DNA from: Flavobacteriaceae bacterium
Lineage (GTDB): Bacteria; Bacteroidota; Bacteroidia; Flavobacteriales; Flavobacteriaceae
Reading direction: 5' to 3'
Assembly (NCBI GenBank): GCA_030625995.1
Contig: DAOUPU010000046.1
Span: forward strand, 1-14,274
Length of the DNA: 14,274 bases
Positions 6,048 to 12,899 of this stretch are shown one piece after another; position 1 is the first letter of the stretch; each line of letters opens with the position of its first letter. The notes under the pieces are model-generated. The model was not told where the DNA came from. It did not search any database and saw nothing but the letters and a program-made list of their open reading frames with translations. The position numbers and the translations under genes are program-made.

Positions 6048-7784
6048 ATGGAAACAATTACAAAAACTAAAAGAAAAGTGAAACAAACTAGTACAATAAA
6101 AATTTTGGGAGCGGAAGCTGTTGTAAAATGTTTACTGGCTGAAAATGCTAATTTAATTTACGGATATCCTGGTGGTGCAATCATGCCGGTATACGATGAA
6201 TTTTATAAGTATAGAGACGAATTACACCATGTTTTAACACGTCATGAACAGGGTGCTGTTCATGCTGCACAAGGGTTTGCACGGGCTACGGGTAGAGTTG
6301 GTGTAGCAATAGCAACTTCAGGACCCGGAGCTACCAATTTAATAACAGGTATAGCAGATGCTCAAATTGATTCTACTCCTTTAGTTTGTATAACAGGTCA
6401 GGTTTCATCTCCTCTCTTAGGAAGCGATGCCTTCCAGGAAACGGATATAATTAGTATTTCAACTCCTGTTACGAAATGGAACTATCAAATTACCAATGCG
6501 GCTGAAATTCCTGAAGTGATTGCAAAAGCATTTTATATTGCAAAATCTGGTCGACCGGGTCCGGTATTGATCGATATTACAAAAGACGCACAGTTTGGCG
6601 AGTTGGATTTTGAGTATAAGAAATGCAAAGAAATAAGAAGTTACACACCTGTTCCGAAAATGGAAACGGCTAAAATAAAGGCTGCAGCTGATATTATTAA
6701 TAAAGCAAAGAAACCTTTTGTTGTATTTGGTCAGGGTGTAATTTTAGGAAAGGCTGAAGAAGAATTCAAGGCTTTTATTGAAAAGGCGGACATCCCTTCG
6801 GCATCAACACTATTAGGCTTGTCAGCAATCCCAACTGATCATAATTTATTTTATGGTATGGTAGGGATGCATGGACATTATGCGCCGAATGTTTTAACAA
6901 ATGAGTGTGATGTGCTAATAGCCATTGGAATGCGTTTTGATGATCGGGTAACAGGTAATTTAGAAACTTATGGCAAACAGGCTAAAATAATCCATTTTGA
7001 AATTGACCCCGCAGAGGTTGATAAGAATGTAAAAACAGATATTGCTGTTCTTGGAAATGTTAAGGATACGTTGACTGAAATTCTACCCATGATAAAAGAG
7101 AATAAACATGAATCCTGGCATCAAAAATTTGATGATCTGTACAATATAGAATATAATGAAGTTATTCATTCTCAACAGAACCCAAATGAAGGAGAAGGTA
7201 TAACAATGACGGAAGTTTTGACCCTGTTAAACGATGAAACTAAAGGAGATGCAATCCTAGTGTCGGATGTTGGTCAGCATCAAATGATTACAAGCCGGTA
7301 TGCAAAATTTAATCAATCTAAAAGTAAAATTACTTCAGGAGGATTGGGAACAATGGGATTTGCTTTGCCTGCAGCAATAGGGGCTAAAATGGGTGTACCG
7401 GAGAGAGATGTGATCGCTATTATTGGGGATGGTAGTTTTCAAATGAACATTCAAGAGTTAGGAACTGTTTTACAAACTAAAGTACCCTTAAAAATTATCA
7501 TTTTAAATAATGAATTTTTAGGAATGGTAAGACAATGGCAAGAATTGTTTTTTGATAAAAGATATGCCTCTACCGTGATGACAAATCCGGATTTTGTAAA
7601 AATTGCGGAGGGATATGGTTTGATTGCCAATAGAGTTGAAAAAAGAGAAGATTTAGCTAATGGAATTGCAGAAATGATGGCATCCAATGAATCTTATTTG
7701 TTAGAAATTATGGTAGAGAAAGAAGGGAATGTATTTCCTATGATACCAACCGGCGCATCAGTTTCAGATATCAGATTAAAATAA
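6048..7784 (+). CDS. ilvB: Acetolactate (acetohydroxyacid) synthase, large catalytic subunit
   Basis: ThDP-dependent enzyme making 2-acetolactate from two pyruvates, or 2-aceto-2-hydroxybutanoate from pyruvate and 2-oxobutanoate. The product is 578 residues with three domains: the N-terminal pyrimidine-binding domain (YGYPGG at 38-43; catalytic glutamate E67 in RHEQGA), a central FAD-binding domain at about 205-350 (GMRFDDRVTGN at 294-304), and a C-terminal pyrophosphate-binding domain with GDGSFQMN from 460 and N488. W497 in MVRQWQ is the conserved active-site-channel tryptophan. Where plant enzymes have GQVPRR, this one has GQVSSP, as in other bacterial isozymes that carry serine there. Catabolic AlsS and other ThDP enzymes are unlikely, given ilvN just downstream. 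The first 18 or so residues are a basic, variable N-terminus. Confidence 0.98.
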   Translation: METITKTKRKVKQTSTIKILGAEAVVKCLLAENANLIYGYPGGAIMPVYDEFYKYRDELHHVLTRHEQGAVHAAQGFARATGRVGVAIATSGPGATNLITGIADAQIDSTPLVCITGQVSSPLLGSDAFQETDIISISTPVTKWNYQITNAAEIPEVIAKAFYIAKSGRPGPVLIDITKDAQFGELDFEYKKCKEIRSYTPVPKMETAKIKAAADIINKAKKPFVVFGQGVILGKAEEEFKAFIEKADIPSASTLLGLSAIPTDHNLFYGMVGMHGHYAPNVLTNECDVLIAIGMRFDDRVTGNLETYGKQAKIIHFEIDPAEVDKNVKTDIAVLGNVKDTLTEILPMIKENKHESWHQKFDDLYNIEYNEVIHSQQNPNEGEGITMTEVLTLLNDETKGDAILVSDVGQHQMITSRYAKFNQSKSKITSGGLGTMGFALPAAIGAKMGVPERDVIAIIGDGSFQMNIQELGTVLQTKVPLKIIILNNEFLGMVRQWQELFFDKRYASTVMTNPDFVKIAEGYGLIANRVEKREDLANGIAEMMASNESYLLEIMVEKEGNVFPMIPTGASVSDIRLK

Positions 7785-7804
7785 AATTATGAAACGAACA
7801 TGAA

Positions 7805-7833
7805 TAAACCAGTCTGCCAGACGGGCAGGTTTA
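7805..7833. repeat. 29-bp palindromic element between ilvB and ilvN
   Basis: The outer arms TAAACC (7805-7810) and GGTTTA (7828-7833) are perfect complements. Inside, TGCC (7815-7818) can pair with GGCA (7824-7827), leaving AGTC bulged, or GTCTG (7812-7816) can face CAGAC (7818-7822). It has the same total length and outer six bases as the element at 1051-1079. It is GC-rich against its surroundings and has no T-run after it, so it is probably not a terminator. A dispersed palindromic repeat or an mRNA processing/stability hairpin is likelier. Confidence 0.6.
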
Positions 7834-7873
7834 TAATTAACTTATTTCTTGATAATTACAAAATTTTAAACAG

Positions 7874-8398
7874 ATGAAAAACGAAACTTACACCATATCG
7901 ATTTATACAGAAAATAATCTGGGATTATTGAATAGAATTTCAGCCATTTTACTAAAGAGGCATATTAATATTGAGAGTTTGACCGTGTCTGACTCGGAAA
8001 TTGAACATGTGTCACGATTTATTATTGTAGTTAACACATCGAAGGAACAAATAAAAAAAATTATTGGACAAATAGAAAAACAAATTGAGGTAATAAAGGC
8101 TTACTATCATACAAATAGCCAATCTATTTATTTGCAATCTGCACTGTTCAAAGTGAAATCATCCTTGCTTTTTGATAAGCGGCAGATTCAGAATATTATA
8201 AAGAAAAGCAATGCGCAAATAATTACTGTTTCCAGAGAATTTTTTGTGATCGAAAAATCAGGTAGGAGAGAAGAGATTGAAAAATTATACAATGCGTTAT
8301 TGCCCTACGGAATTATGCAATTTGTTCGATCAGGAAGAATATCAGTAACTAAGAATGAAATGAAAATATCTGAACTGTTAATAAAACAATTGAATTAA
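7874..8398 (+). CDS. ilvN: Acetolactate synthase, small regulatory subunit
   Basis: Activates the large subunit and confers feedback inhibition by branched-chain amino acids, usually valine. The product is 174 residues. It has an N-terminal ACT domain (TISIYTENNLGLLNRISAILLKR, about residues 6-80; NLGLLNRI is the effector-binding loop), then the C-terminal AHAS small-subunit domain (about 85-165: LFKVKSSLLFDKRQIQNII, FFVIEKSGRREEIEKLY, FVRSGRISVTK). The length is normal and the frame intact. It starts 89 nt after ilvB, a wide gap for two subunits of one complex, and the gap contains a palindromic element. This may make stoichiometry or mRNA stability differ between subunits. It is followed 20 nt later by ilvC. 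Confidence 0.97.
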   Translation: MKNETYTISIYTENNLGLLNRISAILLKRHINIESLTVSDSEIEHVSRFIIVVNTSKEQIKKIIGQIEKQIEVIKAYYHTNSQSIYLQSALFKVKSSLLFDKRQIQNIIKKSNAQIITVSREFFVIEKSGRREEIEKLYNALLPYGIMQFVRSGRISVTKNEMKISELLIKQLN

Positions 8399-8418
8399 AT
8401 AAAACTAAAAATATTAAA

Positions 8419-9894
8419 ATGTCAAATTATTTTAACACATTATCTTTAAGAGATCAATTAGCACAATTAGGAAAATGTAGATTTATGGATTCTTCGGAAT
8501 TTTTGGATGGAATTGGAGCTTTAAAAGGTAAAAAAGTGGTGATCGTAGGTTGTGGTGCTCAAGGACTGAATCAGGGACTGAACATGAGAGATTCCGGATT
8601 AGATATATCTTATGCCCTCCGTGAAGGGGCCATTAAAGAAAAACGACAATCATTTAAAAATGCTAGTGAAAATGGATTTAAGGTTGGAACCTATGAAGAG
8701 CTGATTCCTACCGCTGATATGGTATGTAATTTAACACCCGACAAACAACATACTACAGTTGTAAATGCCATTATACCTTTGATGAAAAAAGATGCCACCT
8801 TATCTTATTCACATGGTTTTAATATTGTTGAAGAAGGAATGCAAGTACGTAAAGACCTTACTGTCATCATGGTTGCTCCAAAATGTCCTGGATCAGAAGT
8901 TAGAGAGGAATACAAACGTGGATTTGGCGTGCCAACATTAATTGCCGTGCATCCTGAAAATGATCCTAACGGAGTTGGATTTGATCAAGCCAAGGCATAT
9001 GCCGTAGCAACAGGTGGTGATAGAGCAGGAGTATTAGATTCTTCTTTCGTCGCTGAAGTAAAATCCGATCTAATGGGAGAGCAGACCATTTTATGTGGTG
9101 TCTTACAAACTGGTTCTATTTTGAGTTTTGATAAAATGGTTGAAAAAGGAATCGATCCGAATTATGCTTCGAAATTCATACAATATGGTTGGGAAACCAT
9201 AACGGAAGCATTAAAGCATGGTGGAATTACCAATATGATGGACAGATTGTCTAATCCGGCAAAATTAAAAGCGTTTCAATTATCAGAAGATCTAAAAGTA
9301 ATTATGCGCCCCTTGTTTCAGAAACATATGGATGATATTATTAGCGGTCATTTTTCTGAAACTATGATGTTAGATTGGGCCAATGATGATAAAAACTTGT
9401 TAGGATGGCGCGCAGCCACTGGTGAAACTGCCTTTGAAAAAACTGCAGCAACAACTGATGAAATTTCTGAACAAGAATATTTTGACAACGGCGTTTTAAT
9501 GATTGCATTTGTTAGAGCTGGTGTTGAGCTTTCTTTCGAAACTATGGTTGAAGCTGGTATTATTGAAGAGTCGGCATACTACGAGTCTTTGCATGAAACT
9601 CCTTTGATCGCGAATACTATTGCACGTAAAAAATTATACGAAATGAACGCAACTATATCGGATACGGCAGAATATGGCTGCTATTTGTTTGATCATGCTT
9701 GTAAGCCTTTATTGGCTGATTTTATGGATAATATAGATATTGATGTTATTGGCACTCACTATGGTGCTGGTAGAGATAATGGAATCGACAATCAAGAATT
9801 AATTGCGATTAACGATGAAATTCGTTATCATCCTGTCGAAATTATTGGTGCTGAGCTGAGAGAATCAATGACTGCGATGATTAAAATTGTTTAA
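8419..9894 (+). CDS. ilvC: Ketol-acid reductoisomerase, class II (long form)
   Basis: Isomerises and reduces acetolactate and acetohydroxybutanoate to the dihydroxy acids used by IlvD, with NADPH and Mg. At 491 residues it is the long class II form (a duplicated C-terminal knotted domain, as in E. coli and plants), not the class I form of about 330. The Rossmann motif is VGCGAQG (43-49). R68, R76 and S78 match the E. coli residues that contact the NADP phosphate region, so NADPH preference is expected. H132 (SYSHGF) and metal ligands D217 and E221 (KSDLMGEQ) fall at the E. coli numbers. The second metal set is in FVRAGVELSFE. It is the last gene of the operon, followed 33 nt later by a hairpin terminator. 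Similarity to the enterobacterial enzyme is high along the length except the last 50 residues. Confidence 0.98.
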   Translation: MSNYFNTLSLRDQLAQLGKCRFMDSSEFLDGIGALKGKKVVIVGCGAQGLNQGLNMRDSGLDISYALREGAIKEKRQSFKNASENGFKVGTYEELIPTADMVCNLTPDKQHTTVVNAIIPLMKKDATLSYSHGFNIVEEGMQVRKDLTVIMVAPKCPGSEVREEYKRGFGVPTLIAVHPENDPNGVGFDQAKAYAVATGGDRAGVLDSSFVAEVKSDLMGEQTILCGVLQTGSILSFDKMVEKGIDPNYASKFIQYGWETITEALKHGGITNMMDRLSNPAKLKAFQLSEDLKVIMRPLFQKHMDDIISGHFSETMMLDWANDDKNLLGWRAATGETAFEKTAATTDEISEQEYFDNGVLMIAFVRAGVELSFETMVEAGIIEESAYYESLHETPLIANTIARKKLYEMNATISDTAEYGCYLFDHACKPLLADFMDNIDIDVIGTHYGAGRDNGIDNQELIAINDEIRYHPVEIIGAELRESMTAMIKIV

Positions 9895-9927
9895 ATTTTG
9901 AACTGGTAGATGCCTGTTAGAAATGCT

Positions 9928-9958
9928 AACCTGCAAAGTTTTCAAAACCTTGCAGGTT
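9928..9958. terminator. Operon-end terminator after ilvC
   Basis: AACCTGCAA (9928-9936) and TTGCAGGTT (9950-9958) are perfect complements. After one A/C mismatch, GTTTT faces AAAAC inside, giving a nearly perfect 31-bp palindrome. TATTTTGT and more T-rich DNA follow on the plus strand, so it should stop ilvDBNC transcription. It may also block read-through from the convergent gene at 10089, though no T-run follows in that direction. The rest of the gap to 10088 shows no gene. Confidence 0.75.
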
Positions 9959-10088
9959 TATTTTGTAGATAAATTTTTTCTTATTGATAGTTTCCATAAA
10001 CAGAGATAGCTTATACTGCTAAATATGTTTGGTGTGTTTAATCTTGCCTAAATTGAGAACCCTACATCTTCATCGAATTTAAAAGTCT

Positions 10089-10787
10089 TTAGGATGAGGG
10101 AGTTGTACAAGCATCCCAAACTGGATCTGTGGGGAGTGGTGCGTCAATTTTTATATTTTCCTTGCTCACAGGGTGCAAAAATTCAATTTTTCTCGCGTGT
10201 AAATGAATGCCGCCATTTTTATTGCTTCTATCAAAGCCATATTTTAAGTCCCCTTTAATTGGGCATCCAATATTTGCTAACTGACATCTAATTTGATGGT
10301 GCCTACCAGTTTCCAAATCGATTTCGAGCAAGTAATGGGTGTTCAATTCTTTTATTACTTTGTAATGCAACACTGCTTTTTTAGCACCTTCTGTTTCTTT
10401 AGGATAGGCAGTAGACTTATTATTTTTAGGATTCTTTTTAAGGTATTGTACAAGCGTTTCGCTTTCCTTTATTGGTTTGTTTTTAACAATTGCCCAATAG
10501 GTTTTGGCAATCGTTTTTTCGCGGAGCATTTTATTCAAGCGTTCAAGAGCTTTAGATGTTTTCGCAAAAATAACGATGCCGCTTGTGGGTCTGTCTAATC
10601 GATGGACAACTCCTAAAAAAACTTTACCGGGTTTGTTGTATTTGTCTTTGATGTATTCTTTTACAACATCACTCAAGGGTTTGTCTCCTGTCTTATCTCC
10701 TTGTACTATGTCACCTACTTTTTTATTGACGATTATTAAATGATTGTCTTCATATAAAACCAGTAAATTCTCTTTTGAGCTTCGCAT
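10089..10787 (-). CDS. RluA-family pseudouridine synthase
   Basis: Converts uridine to pseudouridine in rRNA or tRNA; the target cannot be read from the sequence. The product is 232 residues and consists only of the catalytic domain, with no N-terminal S4 RNA-binding domain. It starts with VLYEDNHLIIVNKKVG (family strand 'yeD..llvvnKP.G'). The catalytic motif HRLDRPTSG is at 62-70, with nucleophile D65. KTYWAIV follows near 95-101, and the active-site segment GRHHQIRCQLA is at 161-171. KGDLKYG and LHARKIEFLHP close the fold as usual. The S4-less short form resembles RluA, TruC or YqcB-like enzymes more than RluC or RluD. It converges on ilvC and diverges from the DUF2202 gene. No Shine-Dalgarno is seen before the ATG at 10787, and the frame is intact. 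Confidence 0.93.
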   Translation of the reverse strand: MRSSKENLLVLYEDNHLIIVNKKVGDIVQGDKTGDKPLSDVVKEYIKDKYNKPGKVFLGVVHRLDRPTSGIVIFAKTSKALERLNKMLREKTIAKTYWAIVKNKPIKESETLVQYLKKNPKNNKSTAYPKETEGAKKAVLHYKVIKELNTHYLLEIDLETGRHHQIRCQLANIGCPIKGDLKYGFDRSNKNGGIHLHARKIEFLHPVSKENIKIDAPLPTDPVWDACTTPSS

Positions 10788-10831
10788 ATATCGTAATTAA
10801 TTGTAAAAATACAACATTAGGATTCCTTTAA

Positions 10832-10848
10832 ACCTATCATATAACTAA
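10832..10848. repeat. 17-bp direct repeat, copy 1
   Basis: ACCTATCATATAACTAA occurs here and again, identically, at 10949-10965, with the copies offset by 117 bp. They bracket the hairpin at 10912-10936. Confidence 0.8.
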
Positions 10849-10911
10849 CTTCTCAATGTATCTATATTCAAGCAGTAAATTTTCTGTTTTTTCTTTCATT
10901 TTATAGTAGCC

Positions 10912-10936
10912 ATTGTTGGTGTTTTTCACCAACAAT
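10912..10936. other. Perfect hairpin, 10-bp stem, five-T loop
   Basis: ATTGTTGGTG (10912-10921) and CACCAACAAT (10927-10936) are perfect complements around TTTTT. No T-run follows on either strand, and no gene ends nearby on either strand, so it is not an ordinary terminator. It could be part of a small RNA, a remnant of a transposable element, or a protein-binding cruciform. Confidence 0.6.
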
Positions 10937-10948
10937 TGATTACTTATG

Positions 10949-10965
10949 ACCTATCATATAACTAA
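10949..10965. repeat. 17-bp direct repeat, copy 2
   Basis: Identical to 10832-10848. Its 3' half also forms a small inverted repeat, ATAACT (10958-10963) with AGTTAT (10973-10978). Confidence 0.8.
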
Positions 10966-10991
10966 AAATTACAGTTATCAAAATAGATAAT

Positions 10992-11005
10992 ATGAGCTTG
11001 CTCAT
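10992..11005. promoter_or_regulatory. Palindrome, candidate operator
   Basis: ATGAGC, two T, GCTCAT: a 6-bp inverted repeat with a 2-nt spacer, about 70-85 bp upstream of the candidate promoter of the DUF2202-cytochrome unit. A second, wider inverted repeat, CTGAGT (11013-11018) / ACTCAG (11044-11049), follows. Either could bind a dimeric regulator. No known binding motif is recognised. Confidence 0.25.
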
Positions 11006-11075
11006 TGATGGACTGAGTTCGATTATTAATAAAATGCTATGTGACTCAGGTAACCAAAAAATGTTAGAAATGGAA

Positions 11076-11084
11076 TAATTTTTG
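11076..11084 (+). promoter_or_regulatory. Candidate -7 box for the DUF2202-cytochrome unit
   Basis: TAATTTTTG resembles TAnnTTTG with one extra base and ends 36 nt before the ATG at 11121. It predicts a short leader. No clear -33 TTG is seen. Confidence 0.3.
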
Positions 11085-11120
11085 CACATTTTTAAACTTA
11101 ATATTTAAAGATAATTTATA

Positions 11121-11720
11121 ATGAAAAAACTAATTTTAATTTTTATAGTAACAGCATTTGTTGGATGTGATAGCTCAGATGAGGTAGAAGATGTGTTAGA
11201 TGAACTCTCACTGCAAGAAATAGAGGATTTGCAATTTTTAAAGGAAGAAGAAAAACTAGCTAGAGACGTTTATTTATTTTCTTACGACTTATATGGTCAG
11301 CAGATATTTAAAAACATTTCGAATAGTGAACAATCGCATATGAATAGTGTATCGGTAATTTTAGAAAAATACAATATTCAAGATTTGTCTTTTGAGGAAA
11401 GAGGGAAATTTTCTAATGATCTTTTACAAGAGCTGTATAATGATTTAACGGATCTAGCTTCAAAATCACTGGAAGACGCCTTAATTGCTGGAGCAACTAT
11501 AGAGGATCTGGACATAAATGATTTGAATAGTTTTATTATAAATACAAGTCATGAAGATATCAAAGAAATGTATGAACTATTAACTTGTGGTTCTAGAAAT
11601 CATTTAAGGGGATTTACCAATAACTTAGATAACCTGGGCGAGTCCTATGATCCTCAATTTCTTTCAATAGAAGAGTACAATGAAATTCTTAGCGGCTCTC
11701 ATGAACAGTGTAATAATTAA
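11121..11720 (+). CDS. DUF2202 ferritin-like lipoprotein
   Basis: A 199-residue DUF2202-family protein; the family's function is not established. MKKLILIFIVTAFVGC is a lipoprotein signal peptide with the lipobox cysteine at 16, so the mature protein should be membrane-anchored in the cell envelope. The body has the family signature: FLKEEEKLARDVY (39-51), SNSEQSHMNSV (68-77, an E70-x-x-H73 pair), GATIEDLDINDL (124-135, E128), then GSRNHLRGF (157-165, H161). The spaced Glu and ExxH pattern in a predicted four-helix fold fits a ferritin-like diiron carboxylate site, but metal binding is inference. The acidic stretch after the cysteine (DSSDEVEDVLDE) is a tether that may influence surface export in Bacteroidota. 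The cytochrome c gene begins 10 nt downstream, so the two are almost certainly cotranscribed. Confidence 0.88.
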   Translation: MKKLILIFIVTAFVGCDSSDEVEDVLDELSLQEIEDLQFLKEEEKLARDVYLFSYDLYGQQIFKNISNSEQSHMNSVSVILEKYNIQDLSFEERGKFSNDLLQELYNDLTDLASKSLEDALIAGATIEDLDINDLNSFIINTSHEDIKEMYELLTCGSRNHLRGFTNNLDNLGESYDPQFLSIEEYNEILSGSHEQCNN

Positions 11721-11730
11721 TTAAATCATT

Positions 11731-12216
11731 ATGGAAAAACATTTAATTTATCTGTTTTTAATGGTAGGACTGTTGTTTTCTTGTAATGAAAATAAAAAAG
11801 TACTGACCAAAGTCGATCAAAAGATATCTGTTAATGATTACAACAATGAATCTGAAGCATACGAATTATTAAAAACCCAATGCTATATTTGTCATAGTGT
11901 TACTTCAGCATCTCATGATGAGATAATTGCACCTCCAATGGCAGCTATTAAAATGAGATATTCGAGAACTTACAGGACTAAAGAAAGTTTTGTTGAAGCG
12001 GTTTCCAACTGGGCAATAGACCCTAAGTTAGAAAATGGATTAATGCGAGGTGCTATTAAACAATTCAATGTCATGCCAAAGCAGGCTTTTAAGAAGGAGG
12101 ATCTTAAAAAGATCGCGTCATATATGTATGAAAATGAATTAGAAGTGCCCGATTGGTTTGCAGAACATGAAAAAGAAATGCATGGGAACAGAGGAGGAAT
12201 GGGAAAAAATAAATAA
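11731..12216 (+). CDS. Monohaem c-type cytochrome, lipoprotein
   Basis: A 161-residue envelope electron carrier. The signal peptide ends in LLFSC, with the lipid-attached cysteine at 18. The single haem-binding motif is CYICH at 51-55, with H55 as proximal ligand. M115 in FNVMPKQAF is the best candidate for the distal axial ligand, being about 60 residues on and in the usual MP context. KEDLKKIASYMYE (122-134) is the typical C-terminal helix of a class I cytochrome c. The tail is rich in His, Met and Gly (EHEKEMHGNRGGMGKNK) and might bind a metal. It overlaps no other gene and converges on engB with only 35 nt between stops and no clear terminator. Its partner is probably the DUF2202 protein just upstream; the donor and final acceptor are unknown. 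Confidence 0.9.
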   Translation: MEKHLIYLFLMVGLLFSCNENKKVLTKVDQKISVNDYNNESEAYELLKTQCYICHSVTSASHDEIIAPPMAAIKMRYSRTYRTKESFVEAVSNWAIDPKLENGLMRGAIKQFNVMPKQAFKKEDLKKIASYMYENELEVPDWFAEHEKEMHGNRGGMGKNK

Positions 12217-12251
12217 AAACCAGTGATTTTTATAGGTAGATTTTAATCTTC

Positions 12252-12863
12252 TCATTCAAAATCTTTGGCAATATCAATATTTACTTGTTCAATAAATTTT
12301 AAGACATCTTCTTTACCCATAGATGTCTCAGAAGAAGTTACAAAATGTGTCGGAACGGATTCCCAGGATTCAAGAATTTTATTTTTGTAATTTATTAGAT
12401 TTTTTTGGAGTTTGGTGTTGCCCATTTTGTCTGCTTTAGTAAAGACAATACAAAAAGGTATCCCATTTTCACCCAAAAATTGCATAAATTCTAGATCGAT
12501 CTTTTGAGGCTCATGACGAGAATCTACCAAAATAAAGGAGCAGACAAGTTGTTCCCGTTGTAAAAAATAATCTTTAATAAAATCTTGAAACGACTTTCTT
12601 TTTGATTTAGAAACTTTGGCATATCCATAGCCGGGTAAATCAACCAGAAACCAGTTGTCATTTATCAAAAAATGATTTATTAATTGTGTTTTTCCAGGTT
12701 TTCCTGAAATTTTAGCCAATTTTTTATGATTGGTTAGCATATTTATCAATGAAGATTTGCCGACATTCGACCGACCGATAAATGCGTATTCAGGTATCCT
12801 TTCTTTGGGACATTTACTTACATCTGTGTTACTGATAACAAATTTGGCTGTTTTTATTTTCAT
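12252..12863 (-). CDS. engB: Ribosome-biogenesis GTPase EngB (YihA/YsxC)
   Basis: A 203-residue TrmE-Era-EngA-EngB-Septin-like GTPase, known in other bacteria to be essential and to act in late assembly of the 50S subunit. All G motifs are visible: G1 GRSNVGKS (30-37), the switch I threonine in GKTQLINHF (T59), G3 DLPGYGYA (75-82), G4 TKAD (142-145), and G5 around TSSE (176-179). EYAFIGRSNVGKSSLIN and the DLPGYG(Y/F)A signature distinguish EngB from Era and Der. The normal family length is about 200. It starts 36 nt downstream of the alpha/beta hydrolase on the same strand, so the two are likely an operon, divergent from mraZ. No oddities are seen. Confidence 0.97.
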   Translation of the reverse strand: MKIKTAKFVISNTDVSKCPKERIPEYAFIGRSNVGKSSLINMLTNHKKLAKISGKPGKTQLINHFLINDNWFLVDLPGYGYAKVSKSKRKSFQDFIKDYFLQREQLVCSFILVDSRHEPQKIDLEFMQFLGENGIPFCIVFTKADKMGNTKLQKNLINYKNKILESWESVPTHFVTSSETSMGKEDVLKFIEQVNIDIAKDFE

Positions 12864-12899
12864 TTTAGATGCTTAGAAATGTATTTTCCGTAGACGATC

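Larger units (their letters stand above)
10788..11120. other. Repeat-rich divergent intergenic region
   Basis: This 333-nt gap between divergent genes has no convincing coding frame. It contains a 17-bp direct repeat, a perfect 10-bp-stem hairpin, a 14-bp palindrome, a wider inverted repeat and a candidate promoter, listed separately. Only its two ends are expected to be promoters. The minus-strand TAATGTTG (10812-10819) is a one-mismatch -7 box for the pseudouridine synthase. Confidence 0.6.

Noticed and set aside
10024..10031. TATGTTTG, an exact -7 box match between ilvC and the pseudouridine synthase gene
   Set aside because: No plus-strand gene follows and no -33 element precedes it; single TAnnTTTG matches are expected by chance in AT-rich DNA.
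10293..10743. Plus-strand frames of 101 and 79 codons opposite the pseudouridine synthase gene
   Set aside because: Antisense shadows of a gene with a complete catalytic motif set; no motifs or start signals of their own.
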